From assembly GCA_022606425.2 (NCBI GenBank), contig JAHDVF020001511.1:84488-148487 (forward strand): a stretch of 64,000 nucleotides of DNA, in the 5' to 3' direction. Shown one piece after another: positions 22,732 through 35,270 of this stretch. A program made the position numbers and the translations under genes. Below the pieces are notes generated by a model. That model saw only the letters and a list, made by a program, of their open reading frames with translations, did not search any database and was not told where the DNA came from. Position 1 is the first letter of the stretch, and every line of letters starts with the position of its first letter. Source of the stretch: Lepidostoma basale. Lineage: Eukaryota; Arthropoda; Insecta; Trichoptera; Lepidostomatidae.

Positions 22732-23500
22732 TAATGTAGATAAAACATTTGAATCCAACTTTTATATTTTTTACACAATCCTACAGAACTGCATTTACTT
22801 TTTAATTTGAAAATGGTTTCATTGTTTTACTTTAATAAATACATATTTTAATATTTACCTCAAATAAAACAATTGAACTGTGTATAGGTGACTTCTGTTT
22901 TTGATTTAATAACATTTGACAATTAATAATATTTGTGATAGAAATGTGGATAAAAAAAAATTCTCATACAAATATGTATCGATATGTTGATGAAAGTCAA
23001 GTTGACGGTATTAATTATTTTAACTTGAATTATGTGCGATGGAAAAATAGAAAATTATCAACTTCTTTTGACAATCCATTTTACAACTTCCAAAATATTA
23101 TATAACTCTTTTCATTTACCACATTATGATGTAATAAATAATTTTTTTAAATGTATCTTCACTCTCTTGCCCACATGCATTTTGAATTATTATTTATGAA
23201 TTGTCTGATTTTACCCTATCAATGCATAAATACTTATTTATTCACGTTGTATTTTAATTTTTACTATTAGTTAACTCGAATGCACCTCACAAAAAGGTTA
23301 CTATTTTACTAATGTATGAGCAACACTTGTATGTTTTATCTTATGAAAATGGCTGCTAATTGTTTAATATCCGGTCTTAGAATAATACAAGGACAATGGT
23401 TTCCATCGAATACTTTTTATGTTTACAAAGTTCATATACGGGCTTGCCCCAGTTCCTTATTGGTGAATGCTTGGCTGTGGATCTGATAGACGTGGGTTTG
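22731..23500. other. AT-rich, no gene seen
   Basis: Nothing recognisable. Confidence 0.5.
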
Positions 23501-24300
23501 ATCCTTGATGCTACCCAAAATCTTCTTAATAATAAATATTTCCTTTGACATTTCCCATCATTTGTGAGCGGCCTTCCTATCTGGCCCTCTTGGGAAGTTG
23601 ACTCCCAACTATCTCTCCATCTCTTCAGCGGTCTTCCCGGGGGACGGCAGCTGGCAGGAATCTGATGCGCCACAGCGTGTGTGATTCTGGTGGGATCCAT
23701 CCTCTGCACGTGCCCATTCCAGTATCTTCTTCGTTGTTTGCCTCATCTCACGACATCCTCCACCTTGCAGATCTCGCGGATAGCCGTGTTCCTCACCCTA
23801 TCTCGAATAGTCCTTCCTGCTATCATCCTCAGCGTCCTCACCTCTGCCACCTGTACTTTAGCCTTCGTTCTTGTGGTATCCGCTCTGGTCTCAATGGTAT
23901 ATGTCAGTACAGGCCTTACGCAGGTTTTATATATTCTGACCTTACTGTCAGTTCTCATATACTTGTTTTTCCATATTATATCCTTGAGACAACCTGATAC
24001 CGCTGAAGCCTTGTTGACTTGTCCTATTATTTTACTGACAAGATCGTTCTGAATCTACTCCACCGAACGATATCCTCTATTTCATAAGTTATTATTATTT
24101 CTATGTTACGGACATAGTATCAAAGAGTTTTTTCAATAATGGACCTTCATCTCAGATGTTCTTAGAAGCCCTTTGATTCGTACAGTATCGGCCCTCGTCT
24201 CTACTGCATACGTCATGATAAGTCGCAAGAATGTCGTATAAATTCCAACTTTTCTGTCAACACACATATGTTTGTTCTTACAGACCAGAGATTTTTTAGA
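23500..24300 (-). mobile_element. LINE-D C-terminal remnant
   Basis: Minus strand: KVRIYKTCVRPVLTYTIETR, VRTLRMIAGRTIRDRVRN, ICKVEDVVR, then [17 protein letters not shown] second, more decayed repeat of the TYAVETRADT part lies at 24160-24270. Confidence 0.75.
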
Positions 24301-24779
24301 TACTATAATTTAGAATTTAAACAATCTCTTCAAACCTATGTCTAGTGCACCAGTCAAGCGTTCAATATCTTAGTTTGAAACATATATTTTCATTGTTTCT
24401 ATGTAAAATTCTGAATTTAAAATAGGAACTTATGTATTATGTACATAGACAAATAACTTGTTTTTATTTTTCACTTATTATTTAGACTTGAGCATTGTAT
24501 TTAGACAATACAATGATTTAATAAAGATAACATAATTTTCAGTACACATTTTATTTTAATATGTATAGATTTTTTATTGAAATTTATTAGAATCTTTATA
24601 AATTTAAGTAGACATTGTGATATAGTATTTTATATTTAGATTGTATTGTTAAATTTGATTTTATTATAATAGATTACTTTGATTTAATTTTTAAGATGTT
24701 TTCGAATTTACTCACTCAGTGCGATGGTATGTGAACATATTATGATTATGTAATTGCGTAGATTTTCACGGTGCAGCAA

Positions 24780-25247
24780 TATGTTTGATGTGTTTTTGGG
24801 TAACACCGTGTGATAACTCCTTCTCAACCGAAGTTTCGGAGATCGTTGCAGTCTCCATCTTCAGGGTAATGAATGTGATATGTGTTAAAAATCCGCGTGG
24901 TATCCGGTACTACACAATATACAACCCGCCCGACTGAGGCGCGTGCCGCCCGGTGACACACCACCCGGGAATGGGCCCCTTGTGCTTAGCTAATTCGGGG
25001 AATAAAACACTGCCGGCGACATACCGCTCGGGAATGCCCCCTGTGCCGAGCTATTTCGGGGAACCTTGCACGGACTCTTTGTCTCACACGTACACACTGC
25101 CGGCGACATGGTACAACGGTGAAGTACCTTAGCAGACACAACACATATCACATTCATTACCCTGAAGATGGAGACTGCAACGATCTCCGAAACGTCGGTC
25201 GAGAAGGAGTTATCACACGGTGTTACCCAAAAACACATCAAACATAT
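24780..25247. mobile_element. Inverted-repeat element with hammerhead-like arms
   Basis: Arms of about 105 bp (24780-24886 and 25141-25247) are near-perfect reverse complements. Each carries CCTGAAGA, a GGAGA/TCTCC stem, then GAAAC. The 254-bp centre is GC-rich and holds two copies of a roughly 60-bp direct repeat (CGGGAATG..GCTAATTCGGGGA). No coding. Could be a Penelope-like pseudo-LTR pair or a fold-back DNA element. Confidence 0.75.
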
Positions 25248-25249
25248 AT

Positions 25250-26795
25250 TATGATTATATATCTTCATGGTGGTTACTGTAAATAAATAAGCACTATTAT
25301 TTTATTTTACTCTTTGCAACATTCGATTTGATGGCAACATTATTTGACACATGCTTTTATTGTAATTTTGACATTTGATATTTTGAAAATAGAACAGAAT
25401 TATTTTTGAAAGGCAATATTACTGTTTGTTACATAACTTGTGACTATTATTAATATAATTTTTAATCGTTTAAAAATGTAACATGTTGGTATCAAAAGCA
25501 ATATTATTATTTGATGTGTATGTTTTAATTTTAAATGTAACATTTGATATTTAAAACAATTTTTTTTAATAAATATTTAACATAATTTAAACATTATGAA
25601 ATGACACATTGATTTTTTTTATCTTAACTTTCAATGCACAGTAAAAAGAAGAGGCTTCAATATTAAAACAATTGTTTGTTTTTATTTTTATAATTTGTAT
25701 TAACATATATATTATTAGTACAAAATAAATGGAGTTTTAAATATTTTTTTCACAGAATTAAAAACAAAATCACAAATTTATTATTTACTTTTTTCAAATT
25801 GTGTTCTTATTTTTCAGTTTCATTTGTTTTTAAACTTCACGACTTGAATACACGAATGTATCATGTTATGTTAAAATAAACAATTGCACTCACCAAGAAA
25901 ATACAATTGTGAATAATTGCATTTTAATTTTTTTTTATATCATTTTGCAAAATTAATAAAAAAATATACATTTTTCTATATTTTTAAAACTTCTAATTCA
26001 GAACATTTGCAATATTTTTTTAATTACAATATATTTGATTTTGAAATATATTAAAAATTAAAATGGTTTTAAATTTTATCTTTGAAAAAATGTCGAATGT
26101 AAAAAGTTTTTATATTATATATATTTTAATAACTATTGTATTTTACATAAAACATATATGTATATATTTTTTTTAATTGATTATTTATGGAAAAATCATT
26201 TTGAACCTTGACAAACCATTATATCTGATTTTTTTTCATTTTCCATGTGATTTTTAGCAGTGACAATTTAAGATTAATTATATAATTATTTTATAAGCCT
26301 TATTTGTACTTACTTTTACCATGACCTAGAAAATTGAAATCTCAGAAATAATGTATACTTAACGTAATAAGGATATTTTATAAATATTTTTTTTTAATAA
26401 TAATTTTAAATATTATTTTTACTTCATAAAGAAGCATAGATAGTCAACTCTTGTAAATAACGTTAAGATAAACCAATTATATGTAATGTTCTTGGCTTCG
26501 TAAGATTTGTTTAATTGCATATATATACATATATAAAATAATACAGTTGTATTGAAATCGCAAATATGCCATTACTCTTAATTAGTTAGGAACTTGTTAA
26601 TTTTTAAAAACTATTTTGAAAGATCACTTTTTTTGTAAATAAACAATTCTGTTTCACGTAGCTTTTGTTTTAAATGAACGTTGAACGCATTTTGTTCAAA
26701 CTATTATATATATATAGTGAATTTCTGTTAAAATAATGTTGGTGAACTTATGTTTTATTCATATATGTACTTTTATTATTTTGAACGGTTTTCAT
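25250..26795. other. AT-rich, no gene seen
   Basis: Long A/T-rich stretch with no recognisable element. Confidence 0.5.
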
Positions 26796-26799
26796 AGCT

Positions 26800-26863
26800 A
26801 TCTCTCTTGCTCTAAACGACGTCTCTTTGTTATGCCGTCTTCGAGCGAGAGAGATAGATAATG
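26800..26863. repeat. Short palindrome CTATCTCTCT..
   Basis: CTATCTCTCTTGCTC and GAGCGAGAGAGATAG face each other across about 34 bases; GACG/CGTC extends the match. Confidence 0.55.
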
Positions 26864-26959
26864 ACAATTCTACGTTCTATGCAGACAGTAAGAAATAAAA
26901 TTATCAAAATATCAACAACTGATTTTTATTTATTCGCTTTAAAACCCACTTTTATAAAC

Positions 26960-27345
26960 ATGCTCCTGAATAATGCTATTTCTATTCTTATTAATGATGA
27001 CCTATGGATGCGAGACATGGACGTAAACTAAAGAAGTAATGCACAAAATCAAAGTTGCACAACGGGCCATGGAAAGATCCATGTTTAGAGACCATATACC
27101 CAACGTGGAGATTAGAAGATGCACCAGGGTCACCGATGTAGGGATACGCATTGCGAGGATGAAGTGGCAGTGGGTTGATCACGTGTGTCAGCCAGAGGGT
27201 TACTGAATGGAGGCCAAGGTTGGGCCGGAGAAGTGTCAGGAAACAGCCAACCAGACGGAGCGATGATATTGTACAGACGGTAAGAAGGGCCTGGAGAACA
27301 CCGGGGAGAGACCATGAGGCTTACGTCCAGCAGTGAATGGAGACA
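26960..27345 (+). mobile_element. LINE-E-like remnant
   Basis: IKVAQRAMERSMFRDHIPN, RIARMKWQWVDHVC and the GLRPAVNGDKLT-type end, with several stops. Confidence 0.65.
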
Positions 27346-27364
27346 AACTGACGTAGATGATGAT

Positions 27365-27760
27365 ATATACTATTAGTGCGCCATTTTGTAAAATCAATTA
27401 CTCCAAGAGCACACTAGGAAAATACTGACCAAACTGTGCAGTCTTTATTAGTTTCTTACTCTTAATACTATCCTCATACTAACGTGGAAGCTATTCCATG
27501 CCAACAGACCCGCAACGCTGAAAGCATGATTGTAGGAACTTGCTTTGTTGGCTCTGACTGGAATCCTATTGTTGTTCGTATTTGTTTCAACTGATCGGAG
27601 TGAACGTTGCCTTTCTGCTGGCATGCATGTCACGCACAGAGGTATGAAGTATACGCAGGCGCTCTCTGGTGTCTATCAAACACAATTTGTATTTTAATCG
27701 CTCCCAGATTTCGGGCCAGTGAAGTTCTTTCAGGAGCAACGTGATATGACAGTAATCTAC
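27365..27760 (-). mobile_element. CR1/L2-like LINE 3' end
   Basis: Same segment as 5484-5920: hairpin GCGCC..GAGCAC at the left, and minus-strand MPAERQRSLRSVETNTNN and FSVAGLLAWNSFHVSM. Confidence 0.7.
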
Positions 27761-27884
27761 ATCACATTCAACTAATCGCTGTGTCTATATATGCGTAATG
27801 GAGATCCCTATTCAGCAAGGTAATGAGTAGGGCCGGATAAATAAGTCTTTAAAAGGATTTCCCAGCTACTAACTAACTGGATAG

Positions 27885-28050
27885 GCCATACGTTAGGCAC
27901 CCAGGCCTACTTATTATCATGGCAAATGGAATGGTTGAGGATAGAAACTGCAGGGGTCGGCCAAGAGATGCCTATATTGACCAGGTAATTAGAGACATGT
28001 GCTGTGGTAGCTACACAGAGATAAAAAGACTGGCTGGATTGTAACCATAA
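27885..28050 (+). mobile_element. LINE scrap
   Basis: WIGHTLGTQAYLL-like region and RPRDAYIDQVI-like words in separate frames; a LINE tail, family unclear. Confidence 0.4.
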
Positions 28051-28118
28051 TACAGTAAATCGCCTGGCTATATCTGTAGTGCATGACTATTCAACCATGC
28101 TCATAAAAGATTGAAGCC

Positions 28119-28600
28119 TTGAATATCTTATTCTCCTTGAATAGCTACCCATGGCTTTATCCCACTGCATTCCTCTTGGGTATACTGGGGACCAATAGTT
28201 TACAGATAAGAAGAGATGGGTGCACACTTACCCATTTCTTCAGACTTATCAGGGGATTCTTTGAAAACTCTGTTATTTTGGAGGCTGTCCATTTTTTTGT
28301 TCCGGATGGTTATCTTCGACAGCGTCAGCACAGACTGTTTTATCTCCCAGCATGCAGGACCAACCTGCCTCTTGTAATGCCGGTGGGGAGAACAACGGAG
28401 ATCGACGTCTTTCATATTCGTGAAAGTACGTTCAGAAGACAAATACTCATGACTTTGGAGAGTATCTTGTATTCCTAATGTCGAACCATCTCTCATGCGT
28501 TCCTGGTATTATATAATATATTTTTTATTTTTTACCTTTCTCAATAGATGCCTTAAACTATAATTGTTGTTTGTAATATCTTTTGAGAATATAACCTGAT
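28119..28600 (+). repeat. Dispersed repeat RB, copy 1
   Basis: Shares order and sequence with 30230-30680: CTTGGGTATACTGGGGA, CCCATTTCTTCAGA, the GCACAGACTGTTTTATCTCC block, TGCGTTCCTGGTATT, and a terminus TTTTGAGAATATAACCTGAT then TTGATTGATT. The (TTGATT)n end suggests a LINE 3'UTR. Confidence 0.55.
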
Positions 28601-28619
28601 TTGATTGATTAATTGATTG

Positions 28620-28863
28620 ATAACCTTCAGTTAAAGACAATTTTAAAAAGCTGGGATTGCCAGAACAAAAGAAAGTTGCTCTATTACTGGATAATTGCAC
28701 AGCCCACCCGGTAGCCATAGAATTAGTTTCAGGAAATATTTCCATCACTTTTCTTGCCACACATGTTACTTCCATCCAACTAATGGACCAGGGAGTAATT
28801 CAAAATTTTAAATGTTTTTACAGAGCATCTTTCATTCAGGGGTTAATAATTGTTTGGTGGTAG
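28620..28863 (+). pseudogene. Tigger/jerky-type transposase fragment
   Basis: Open across about 80 codons. [18 protein letters not shown] carries the second catalytic Asp of the DDE domain and [17 protein letters not shown] the third. In intact Tigger proteins this block sits in the second half of a roughly 500-residue protein; here the N-terminal DNA-binding part and the first Asp region are missing. Confidence 0.8.
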
Positions 28864-28979
28864 ATTTTAGAGAGAAATATAAATTGCTATTTAAATAAGT
28901 ATTAGCAATCTGGTACTTTCAGTAATCCAGAATCGTTGAAGTCCTTAACGTCCCAGATTAGCGGAAGTTTACTGTAATG

Positions 28980-29150
28980 ACCACAAGAGTAGCCACCAAA
29001 CCACTGGTCCGATCAAATCAGGGCGGTGACTGGCCTCTTAACAGCTACAGCCTGGAGATTGACCGATGACAGGAACGCATGATAGATAGTTTATGGAATT
29101 GACACGACTCTCACTTATAAGGAATGCGACCAGAAGAAGAAATAATTATG
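28980..29150 (+). mobile_element. LINE-F 3' scrap
   Basis: Matches 48770-48900 (CCACCAA..CCGATC..ATCAAATCAG and TTGACACGAC..AGGAAT). Confidence 0.6.
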
Positions 29151-29309
29151 AAGAAGGATCTATAAACGAAATAATCCTATTTACAGTTGTCAAACCCTAC
29201 AAACATCCATTGTATCACTACTTGAATGAAGTCTATTCCAACATCTCAAAGTACAATAGTAAATTAACAAACTCCAGCCTGCTTCCAATGCTACAGCAAG
29301 ACTGACATA

Positions 29310-29405
29310 ATGTGATTGTCACACTGTCTTTGGTCTTGTGTAGAATTCACGTGACAATAAAATGGCGATAGATTGACTACTTATCACATGTCATAAGATT
29401 CAATA
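29310..29405 (+). mobile_element. SINE body fragment
   Basis: GTGATTGTCACACTGTCTTT through AATGGCGATAGATTGACTAC; head missing. Confidence 0.65.
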
Positions 29406-29439
29406 TAATACCTAAAATTAAATTATATACATTAACCAC

Positions 29440-30208
29440 ACTTTACCGTTAACCACACTTAAAACAGTATATTATGCTTTCGTCCAATCCATCCTAAACT
29501 ACGGTTTAATAGGATGGGGAGGAACTACAATAACTACACTAAACCCAGTCATTGTAGCCCAAAAGACAATAATTAGAGTCATTAACAAAAAACCATATCG
29601 ATTCCCCTCAGACCAACTTTACGATGAATTTCAAGTACCGGACATAATACAACTGTATATAAGAAATTTAGTCGTGCACTACCACAAGGACACCGACAGA
29701 CACTTAAAAGCACAACAAACGTACAACACACGCAACAAACATAACCATTTTGTACCAAAAACTAAAACTTCTTATGCGCAAAGACATTTCTACTATCTTG
29801 GACCCAAACTCTATAACATAATTAACAAAACGATAAACGACCCACAAAAAGTGACAATGCACAATTACAAAAGACATGTAACTACGGAGACATTAAAAAA
29901 AGGACGGCTTGAATGTAGTATAATTTTTAAAAATAAGTAAATAGTTTAAAAGTGTTATATAAGACAATATAGTGTTTAAATAGTGTTATATATTATAATA
30001 TATAAGTCAATTAATTTTAAGTTATACACTTTAGGATATGTGTTGCTTCCCTTAACTGCTCCCTAAATTTGTAAATTATATTATATATTGAAATTATATA
30101 GAGTACTAGGAATGCCTCCCTAGAACGGGTTACCCCAGTTGGGAGGTATTAAAACCATGTACTTGGTAAATGTTCAATAAATAAATAAATAAAATAAATA
30201 AATAAATA
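29440..30208 (+). mobile_element. LINE-K 3' end with open frame
   Basis: An uninterrupted frame from about 29465 to 29938 reads YYAFVQSILNYGLIGWGG, QKTIIRVINKKPYRFPSD and FYYLGPKLYNIINKTIND, the post-RT C-terminal region of a non-LTR element. A 3'UTR follows to an (AAAT)n tail at 30177-30210. One of the better preserved LINE ends here, but lacks RT. Confidence 0.8.
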
Positions 30209-30690
30209 ATTGGGTTCAAACGGCCTGTTGTACACAACAACAAAAAATGTGAACCTATGAGCTTTCGTATAATGCAACACAGCATTTCTTTTGGGAATAT
30301 TAGGGATCAACTCTGCATCTTTAAAGTGAAAACCAGATTTCTCATAACCCATTTCATTAGAATAATCAGGGGATATTTCATGAACTCAGTCGGGTTCGAT
30401 GTCTAGCACCAGCATAGATTGTTTTACTTGTCTGCCAGAACCAACCTGTCTCTAGTAACGCTGGTGAGAAGATCAGTCTGCTTAATATTATGAGTGAAAT
30501 TATGTTCAGAAGGTATTAGTGAAAGTATGTTCAGAAGGCAAATACACTTGAAATTAGAGAGAATCTTGTCTTCCTAAAATTCAATCATGCGTTCCTGGTA
30601 TTTTACTTGTTATCAAATAGATGACTTATTCTGTAAATATGTTGACATTGTCTTTTGAGAAAATAAACTGATTTGATTTGTTCTTTGTTC
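30207..30690 (+). repeat. Dispersed repeat RB, copy 2
   Basis: Second copy of the 28119 repeat, ending TTTTGAGAAAATAAACTGAT. Its first 40 bases also match the SINE-associated AATTGGGTTCAAnCGnCCTG at 61140 (reverse strand). Confidence 0.5.
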
Positions 30691-30914
30691 GCCATACTTT
30701 GTGTTTTAGATGTTTTATTTGTCTTTTTCTTTTTTATATACTTTGTATATACAACACTAACTTTAAAAAAAATTCAAATTAAATATCATGATATGTTTGG
30801 GACAACCCGGTCCTTCCTCAGTGATATTATAAAGATATTTAAAATATTATAAAATTGTTTACAAATGTGATCAGTTTTGACAGATGTTATTTAATTATTA
30901 TTTAAAATGATTTG

Positions 30915-31340
30915 ATTTGTTTTAAACCCCTCAATGAACTCCATCTTACTCCAGGCTTCAGGCTAAAATGTCCAGAAAGAATACTATACTGGCTCTATAG
31001 GACAGTTTTCAAATCGTTCTACTTAAAATGCCACCAGCTTATACATATATCAGAACTCTGCATCGCCGGGAACCTAAAAGCGAGGCTGTCTACATTGCAA
31101 TCAGCAATATCTTTTGGTTTCGACAGATTGTTTCTCCCACAAATTTTGGTGATCAAGCCTTCACAGTAACTGGTTCTTCTGCCAGAAACAGATATCCTCA
31201 GTTCTGGCTGGCTCTTAATGTCGATTCCATTAAGAGCCAGTCAGAATTTGTATCAAGACTTAAAAACACACCTTTTTCAATTATTCCTCCTGATGTAAAT
31301 ATTGATCCAAGTCTATTAGACAATTTATTCTAAATGATAA
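30915..31340 (+). mobile_element. CR1/L2-like C-terminal remnant
   Basis: PAYTYIRTLHRREPKSEAVY, FGDQAFTVTGSSARNRYPQF and SEFVSRLKNTPF follow the common FGDRAFSV..LWN..LK..LF pattern of CR1/L2-like elements, across two frames. Confidence 0.65.
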
Positions 31341-31639
31341 TTAAATAAAACAATGTTTTTTAAAAACTACTTCCGCTTTTGTCTTTGTAGACATAAGTGT
31401 AAGTAGTCATAAAAAAATATTATTTTATTTTATTATTATTTAAAATGAACTTCCGTCAATTGATTTCAGTAAAACTAGTTGTAACCCAAGTAATATTCAC
31501 AGAAGTAAAGATTTTTTATTGATGGTTGAGGTATTAGTTTTGTAAAACTCCATTATTAATTTATAAATAATAAAATAATAAAATAATAAAAAAAAAATAA
31601 TAATAAAAATAATACTGAACTGGAAATAATAAAAACTAA

Positions 31640-31865
31640 TAATAAAAAAAATAGTAAAAACTGTATACACTGCTGACTTGGAGACCGTGGACGGCAAAGA
31701 GAAGTGCAGGGCGACTGCAACTACGGTGGAAGGATGATCTGAACAGACACGTCGGAATAACCTGGATGCAGTCTGCACAAGACAGAGTCACATAAAAGCG
31801 AATGGAGGAGGCCTTTGTCCAGGAGTGGATGGGAATAGGCTGAGGAAGAAGAAGAAGAAGAAGAA
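31640..31865 (+). mobile_element. LINE-E 3' end with (GAA)n
   Basis: Nearly identical to 46540-46720; ends GGCTGAGGAAGAAGAAGAAG. Confidence 0.7.
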
Positions 31866-32079
31866 TACTAAACACAAATGTTACTGTTTATCATTATGAA
31901 TTGAACTTCAAAAATTCCTAGAAATTCAGTTGTAAAATTACTTACCACATCATTAGTTCTAAGATAAACCTTAAAATTGTTTTATTTAACAACCCTAAAT
32001 GTTCTTTTTCTTCTGATTTATTTAGGACTGCATCCTATTTCTCAGAGCCTGTTCCTGGGATGTAGATGTCTAACTGTAT

Positions 32080-32600
32080 TGCCATCTTTTAGGTGGTCTT
32101 CCTGGAGGTCGATTTCCTGTTGGTACTTTATTTGCGGCTATATTTATCACTCCTTCAGAACATGCTCTTTCCACATAATCTCTCCAGTAGCGTCTTCTCG
32201 GTCTTCCCCATCGCACGACATCTTCCACATTGCAGATCTTTCTTATTTCAGAATTTCTCACTCTGTCTCGGAGTGTCGTTCCCGCAATGGATTGGAGAGT
32301 CTTCATTTCTGTGGTTCTTTGTTCTGTCCCATAAATTTGCATTATATAATTTCCATCCACATGTTTATGCAGGATATCAGCCTTCTTCCTGTGATGAAGA
32401 CGATCAGCCTTCTCTCCGTCTCTTTGGTAGTCGTACTGGTGGTCGACGTCCCTCTGGAGTATCGTGCATCACGATCTTAGAAATCCTCGCTGGATCCATC
32501 CTCTCGATGTGGTCCCCTAGAATCGTCTTCTCTACTAACTCCATCTCACTACGTCATTAATTTTTCAAGATCTGTGAATATCTTCTTCAATATCCTATCT
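32080..32600 (-). mobile_element. LINE-D remnant
   Basis: Minus strand: [54 protein letters not shown]. Confidence 0.7.
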
Positions 32601-33290
32601 CAAAGGGTCATCATCATCGGCTGTCTCTCGTGTCCGAGGAAGACTGTCCTTCACAGTTGTGAGTCTGCATGTGACTGAAGAGTCTGATTCTGGACCCACA
32701 CATTCTAGGGCATCTGGGGTAGGTGAAGGCGCTGGTAGTGGAGCCGTCACCGTCTCTCAGTTGTCTCTCCTTTCTCTTTCTCCTCCTCTCTGCGACGTCG
32801 TCTCTGCGCTGTGCTTCTAAGCCCTGCGTGCCTTTATGTACTGTAGTTCTCCACCTAGGGAGTCTTTTGGAGTCTTTTTCCAGCCACAGTCGATGTTAGT
32901 CTTTTGTAGGTTTCCTTTAAGAGAGTTCTTGAAGCGTTTCCTCTGACCACTGTGTGAATGTTTCCCTTAGGTCAGCTGAGAGTACATAATCTTCCTTGGG
33001 AGTCTTGTCTCAGGCATTCTGATGACGTGACCAGCCCAGCGCAGTTGTCTCTGATTAATGGCAGCCTCAATACTTGTCATGTTGACCTCATTTCATGTTT
33101 TGCCATTTCACATTTAGGATCCTTCGTAGACAGAGTTGGTTGTATCGCTCTAGGGCTTTTATGCGTCTTCTGTATGGGTGATACTTGACTTGACTCCTAC
33201 TCTGGCACTCCGGTGTGGTCGTACCCTAATGGTTCTACCCACGATAGGTCCCAATGTTTTAATTTCTGCTACTCTTAGGTATGTAAGTAT
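32600..33290 (-). mobile_element. LINE-J C-terminal remnant
   Basis: Minus strand, several frames: IKALERYNQLCLRRILN, INQRQLRWAGHVIRMPETRL, KRFKNSLKGNLQKTNIDCGW. A distinct LINE tail family. Confidence 0.7.
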
Positions 33291-33940
33291 AATAATGTAA
33301 GTAAGTATAAAATAAACAGTTTTTTTGTGCTTTTTTATATTTTATTGAGGAATTGTGCAAGGTTTTATAATTATTATATACACTGAGAGAATAATAAATT
33401 ATAAACCGAAAAACTACACACATAATAAATAAATAAATAAACAAGACAAGCTAGAGGTAAAACTAGTTAAAACCGAATTAAAAGTCAAACATCTTATACA
33501 AATTGCAAATATCAAGTTAATTTTTTTAAATTTAGAATTGAAGAATTCATAAATCGAAAAGTTGAGCTAAATTTTATATAAAAACTATAATTTAATTAGA
33601 TTAAGGGGTAACAAACTTATTATAATAATTAATTGGAAGAAGAATAAAACGGTATTTACCTAAAAAATACTTAATTAAAAAAAACTCTGGTTTTGAATTA
33701 TGTTTTATTATATGTTTTTTTTATATTATTTTAACCCTTTAATACAAAGTGACAAATTATCATTAATAATATTAAATAATTAAATTTGAGTCAAAGTATT
33801 TTAAAAGCATTATGTATTTACTCAATATTTGAATTAATTTCTCAGTAACGTATCACAAACTCACAATTCTAGTCACGGCAATATACAGGTTCAGTTTTTT
33901 TATTGTTTACCTACATTTAGTTTCTATGCAGCTTCTTCTT
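33290..33940. other. AT-rich, no gene seen
   Basis: Nothing recognisable. Confidence 0.5.
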
Positions 33941-34380
33941 CTTCTTCTTTTTGCCCTGTCACACCTCCGTGGTGCATAGGGCCTCAAGGAATCTTCTCCA
34001 CCCTACTCTAATGCATTCCTGATGCCTAACATCATCCCAAGTGAGGCCTGCTGCCTTAACCTCGTCCTGCAGGGTTCTTCTCCAGGTGGCTCTAGGTCTG
34101 CCTCGCTTTCTCTTTCCCCCCATAGGGGACCAGTCTAGTGCGCCCTGAGCGATGCAGGCTGGCTTCCGTCTCAGAGTGTGACTGATCCACTGCCATTTGC
34201 GTCTAGCGACTTGTTCTCTAATTGGCTTTTCGCCTGCCATGGACCAGAGAACGGCATTTGACACTGTTTGGGGCCAATAGATTTTGAATATTGAGCGAAG
34301 GCACCTATTTATAAACACCTGGAGTTTACCAATAACGTCCGCGGTAGACTTCCAAGTCTCACATCCGTACCACATCTATC
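33940..34380 (-). mobile_element. LINE-B C-terminal remnant, open 138 codons
   Basis: Minus strand 34375-33959: [57 protein letters not shown] and [14 protein letters not shown] then stop. Uninterrupted, so comparatively young. Confidence 0.85.
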
Positions 34381-34384
34381 AACT

Positions 34385-34452
34385 TAATCGTTTAAAAGCA
34401 TTGCGCTTGGAAAACAAACGTCGTGGGTTCAAGTCCCGTTACTGAGTTTTTT
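34385..34452 (+). ncRNA. tRNA-like 3' half (SINE head or tRNA relic)
   Basis: AAGCATTGCGCTTGGAAAAC then GTCGTGGGTTCAAGTCCCG: a B-box GGTTCAAGTCC in a T-arm context, followed by a T run. The 5' half cannot be folded convincingly. Confidence 0.35.
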
Positions 34453-34454
34453 AT

Positions 34455-35040
34455 ATATACACAAAATGTGTATATTTATATGTTGTAAATTAAAATTTCA
34501 GATTAATTTTCTTTTTAAATTAAATTTTAATTAAGAAATCTTATTGCAGCTCTGAAAGGGTTAAGATAAATAAATGTCTTATCGATATCTAAGCTTCTTC
34601 TACTGAAATCTTCCATCTTTCTTCTTTCTTTTCCTTTCTTTCGTCGTGAGACATGCTATTAATTTTTTATTCTTGGTAATTTTAAAAGTATTTCAATATT
34701 TATTCTCCACCCTATGACAATTGAAAATCAATGTTCCTTTATAAACATTTACGATTTTAAATGAACACATTAAAATAAGATTTGTTTATATCCAATAAAA
34801 ATCACTGCTGCAGAATAGCCGTACCGAAGCATTTCAAAGCTCTACCAAGTGAAGGCGATTCAATTCATTTACGATGTGATTTTGAAGAACATGGTGCATT
34901 ATGACGTTAAGATGAAATATTTTTCAAATAAATAATTTATATATTTGTGATAAACAAAATTTTGATACTAATTCTCTAGACACACAGAGAAAAAAGGTAT
35001 CTAAAATATTTATAATAAACAAAAAAAATCAACTGAAAAA
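34455..35040. other. AT-rich, no gene seen
   Basis: Nothing recognisable. Confidence 0.5.
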
Positions 35041-35044
35041 GGTT

Positions 35045-35270
35045 ACAAATAATCTTAATAGATGGCGCTAGTATAAATTGACCTACAAAATGTGAAGTTA
35101 TTTCAACACAGTAGCAAGAAGGGCGGAATGGGGAAAGTTGTTAACATAAAGTGTTCGCTTAACTCAACCAATGACAGGTCATAAATCCTGTAAACGCCTC
35201 GACTACCGATATTCTGTTTAAAAAAAAAATTACATCTTCGTCTCTCTACAATTAATCCTTGAAAAAGGTT
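35045..35270 (+). repeat. R300 repeat, internally deleted
   Basis: ATCTTAATAGATGGCGCTAG through CTCAACCAATGACAGGTCAT and ACAATTAATCCTTGAAAAAG; lacks the 5' third. Confidence 0.7.

Larger units (their letters stand above)
28053..28974 (+). mobile_element. Candidate Tigger-like element
   Basis: TA-flanked ends beginning CAGTAAA in inverted orientation (28053 and 28974) enclose a Tigger-type transposase fragment. The end similarity is imperfect after the first seven bases, so the borders are tentative. A separate repeat fills 28119-28560. Confidence 0.5.

Noticed and set aside
27448..27633. Small minus-strand gene
   Set aside because: It is the CR1/L2-like LINE C-terminal remnant also seen at 5684-5900.
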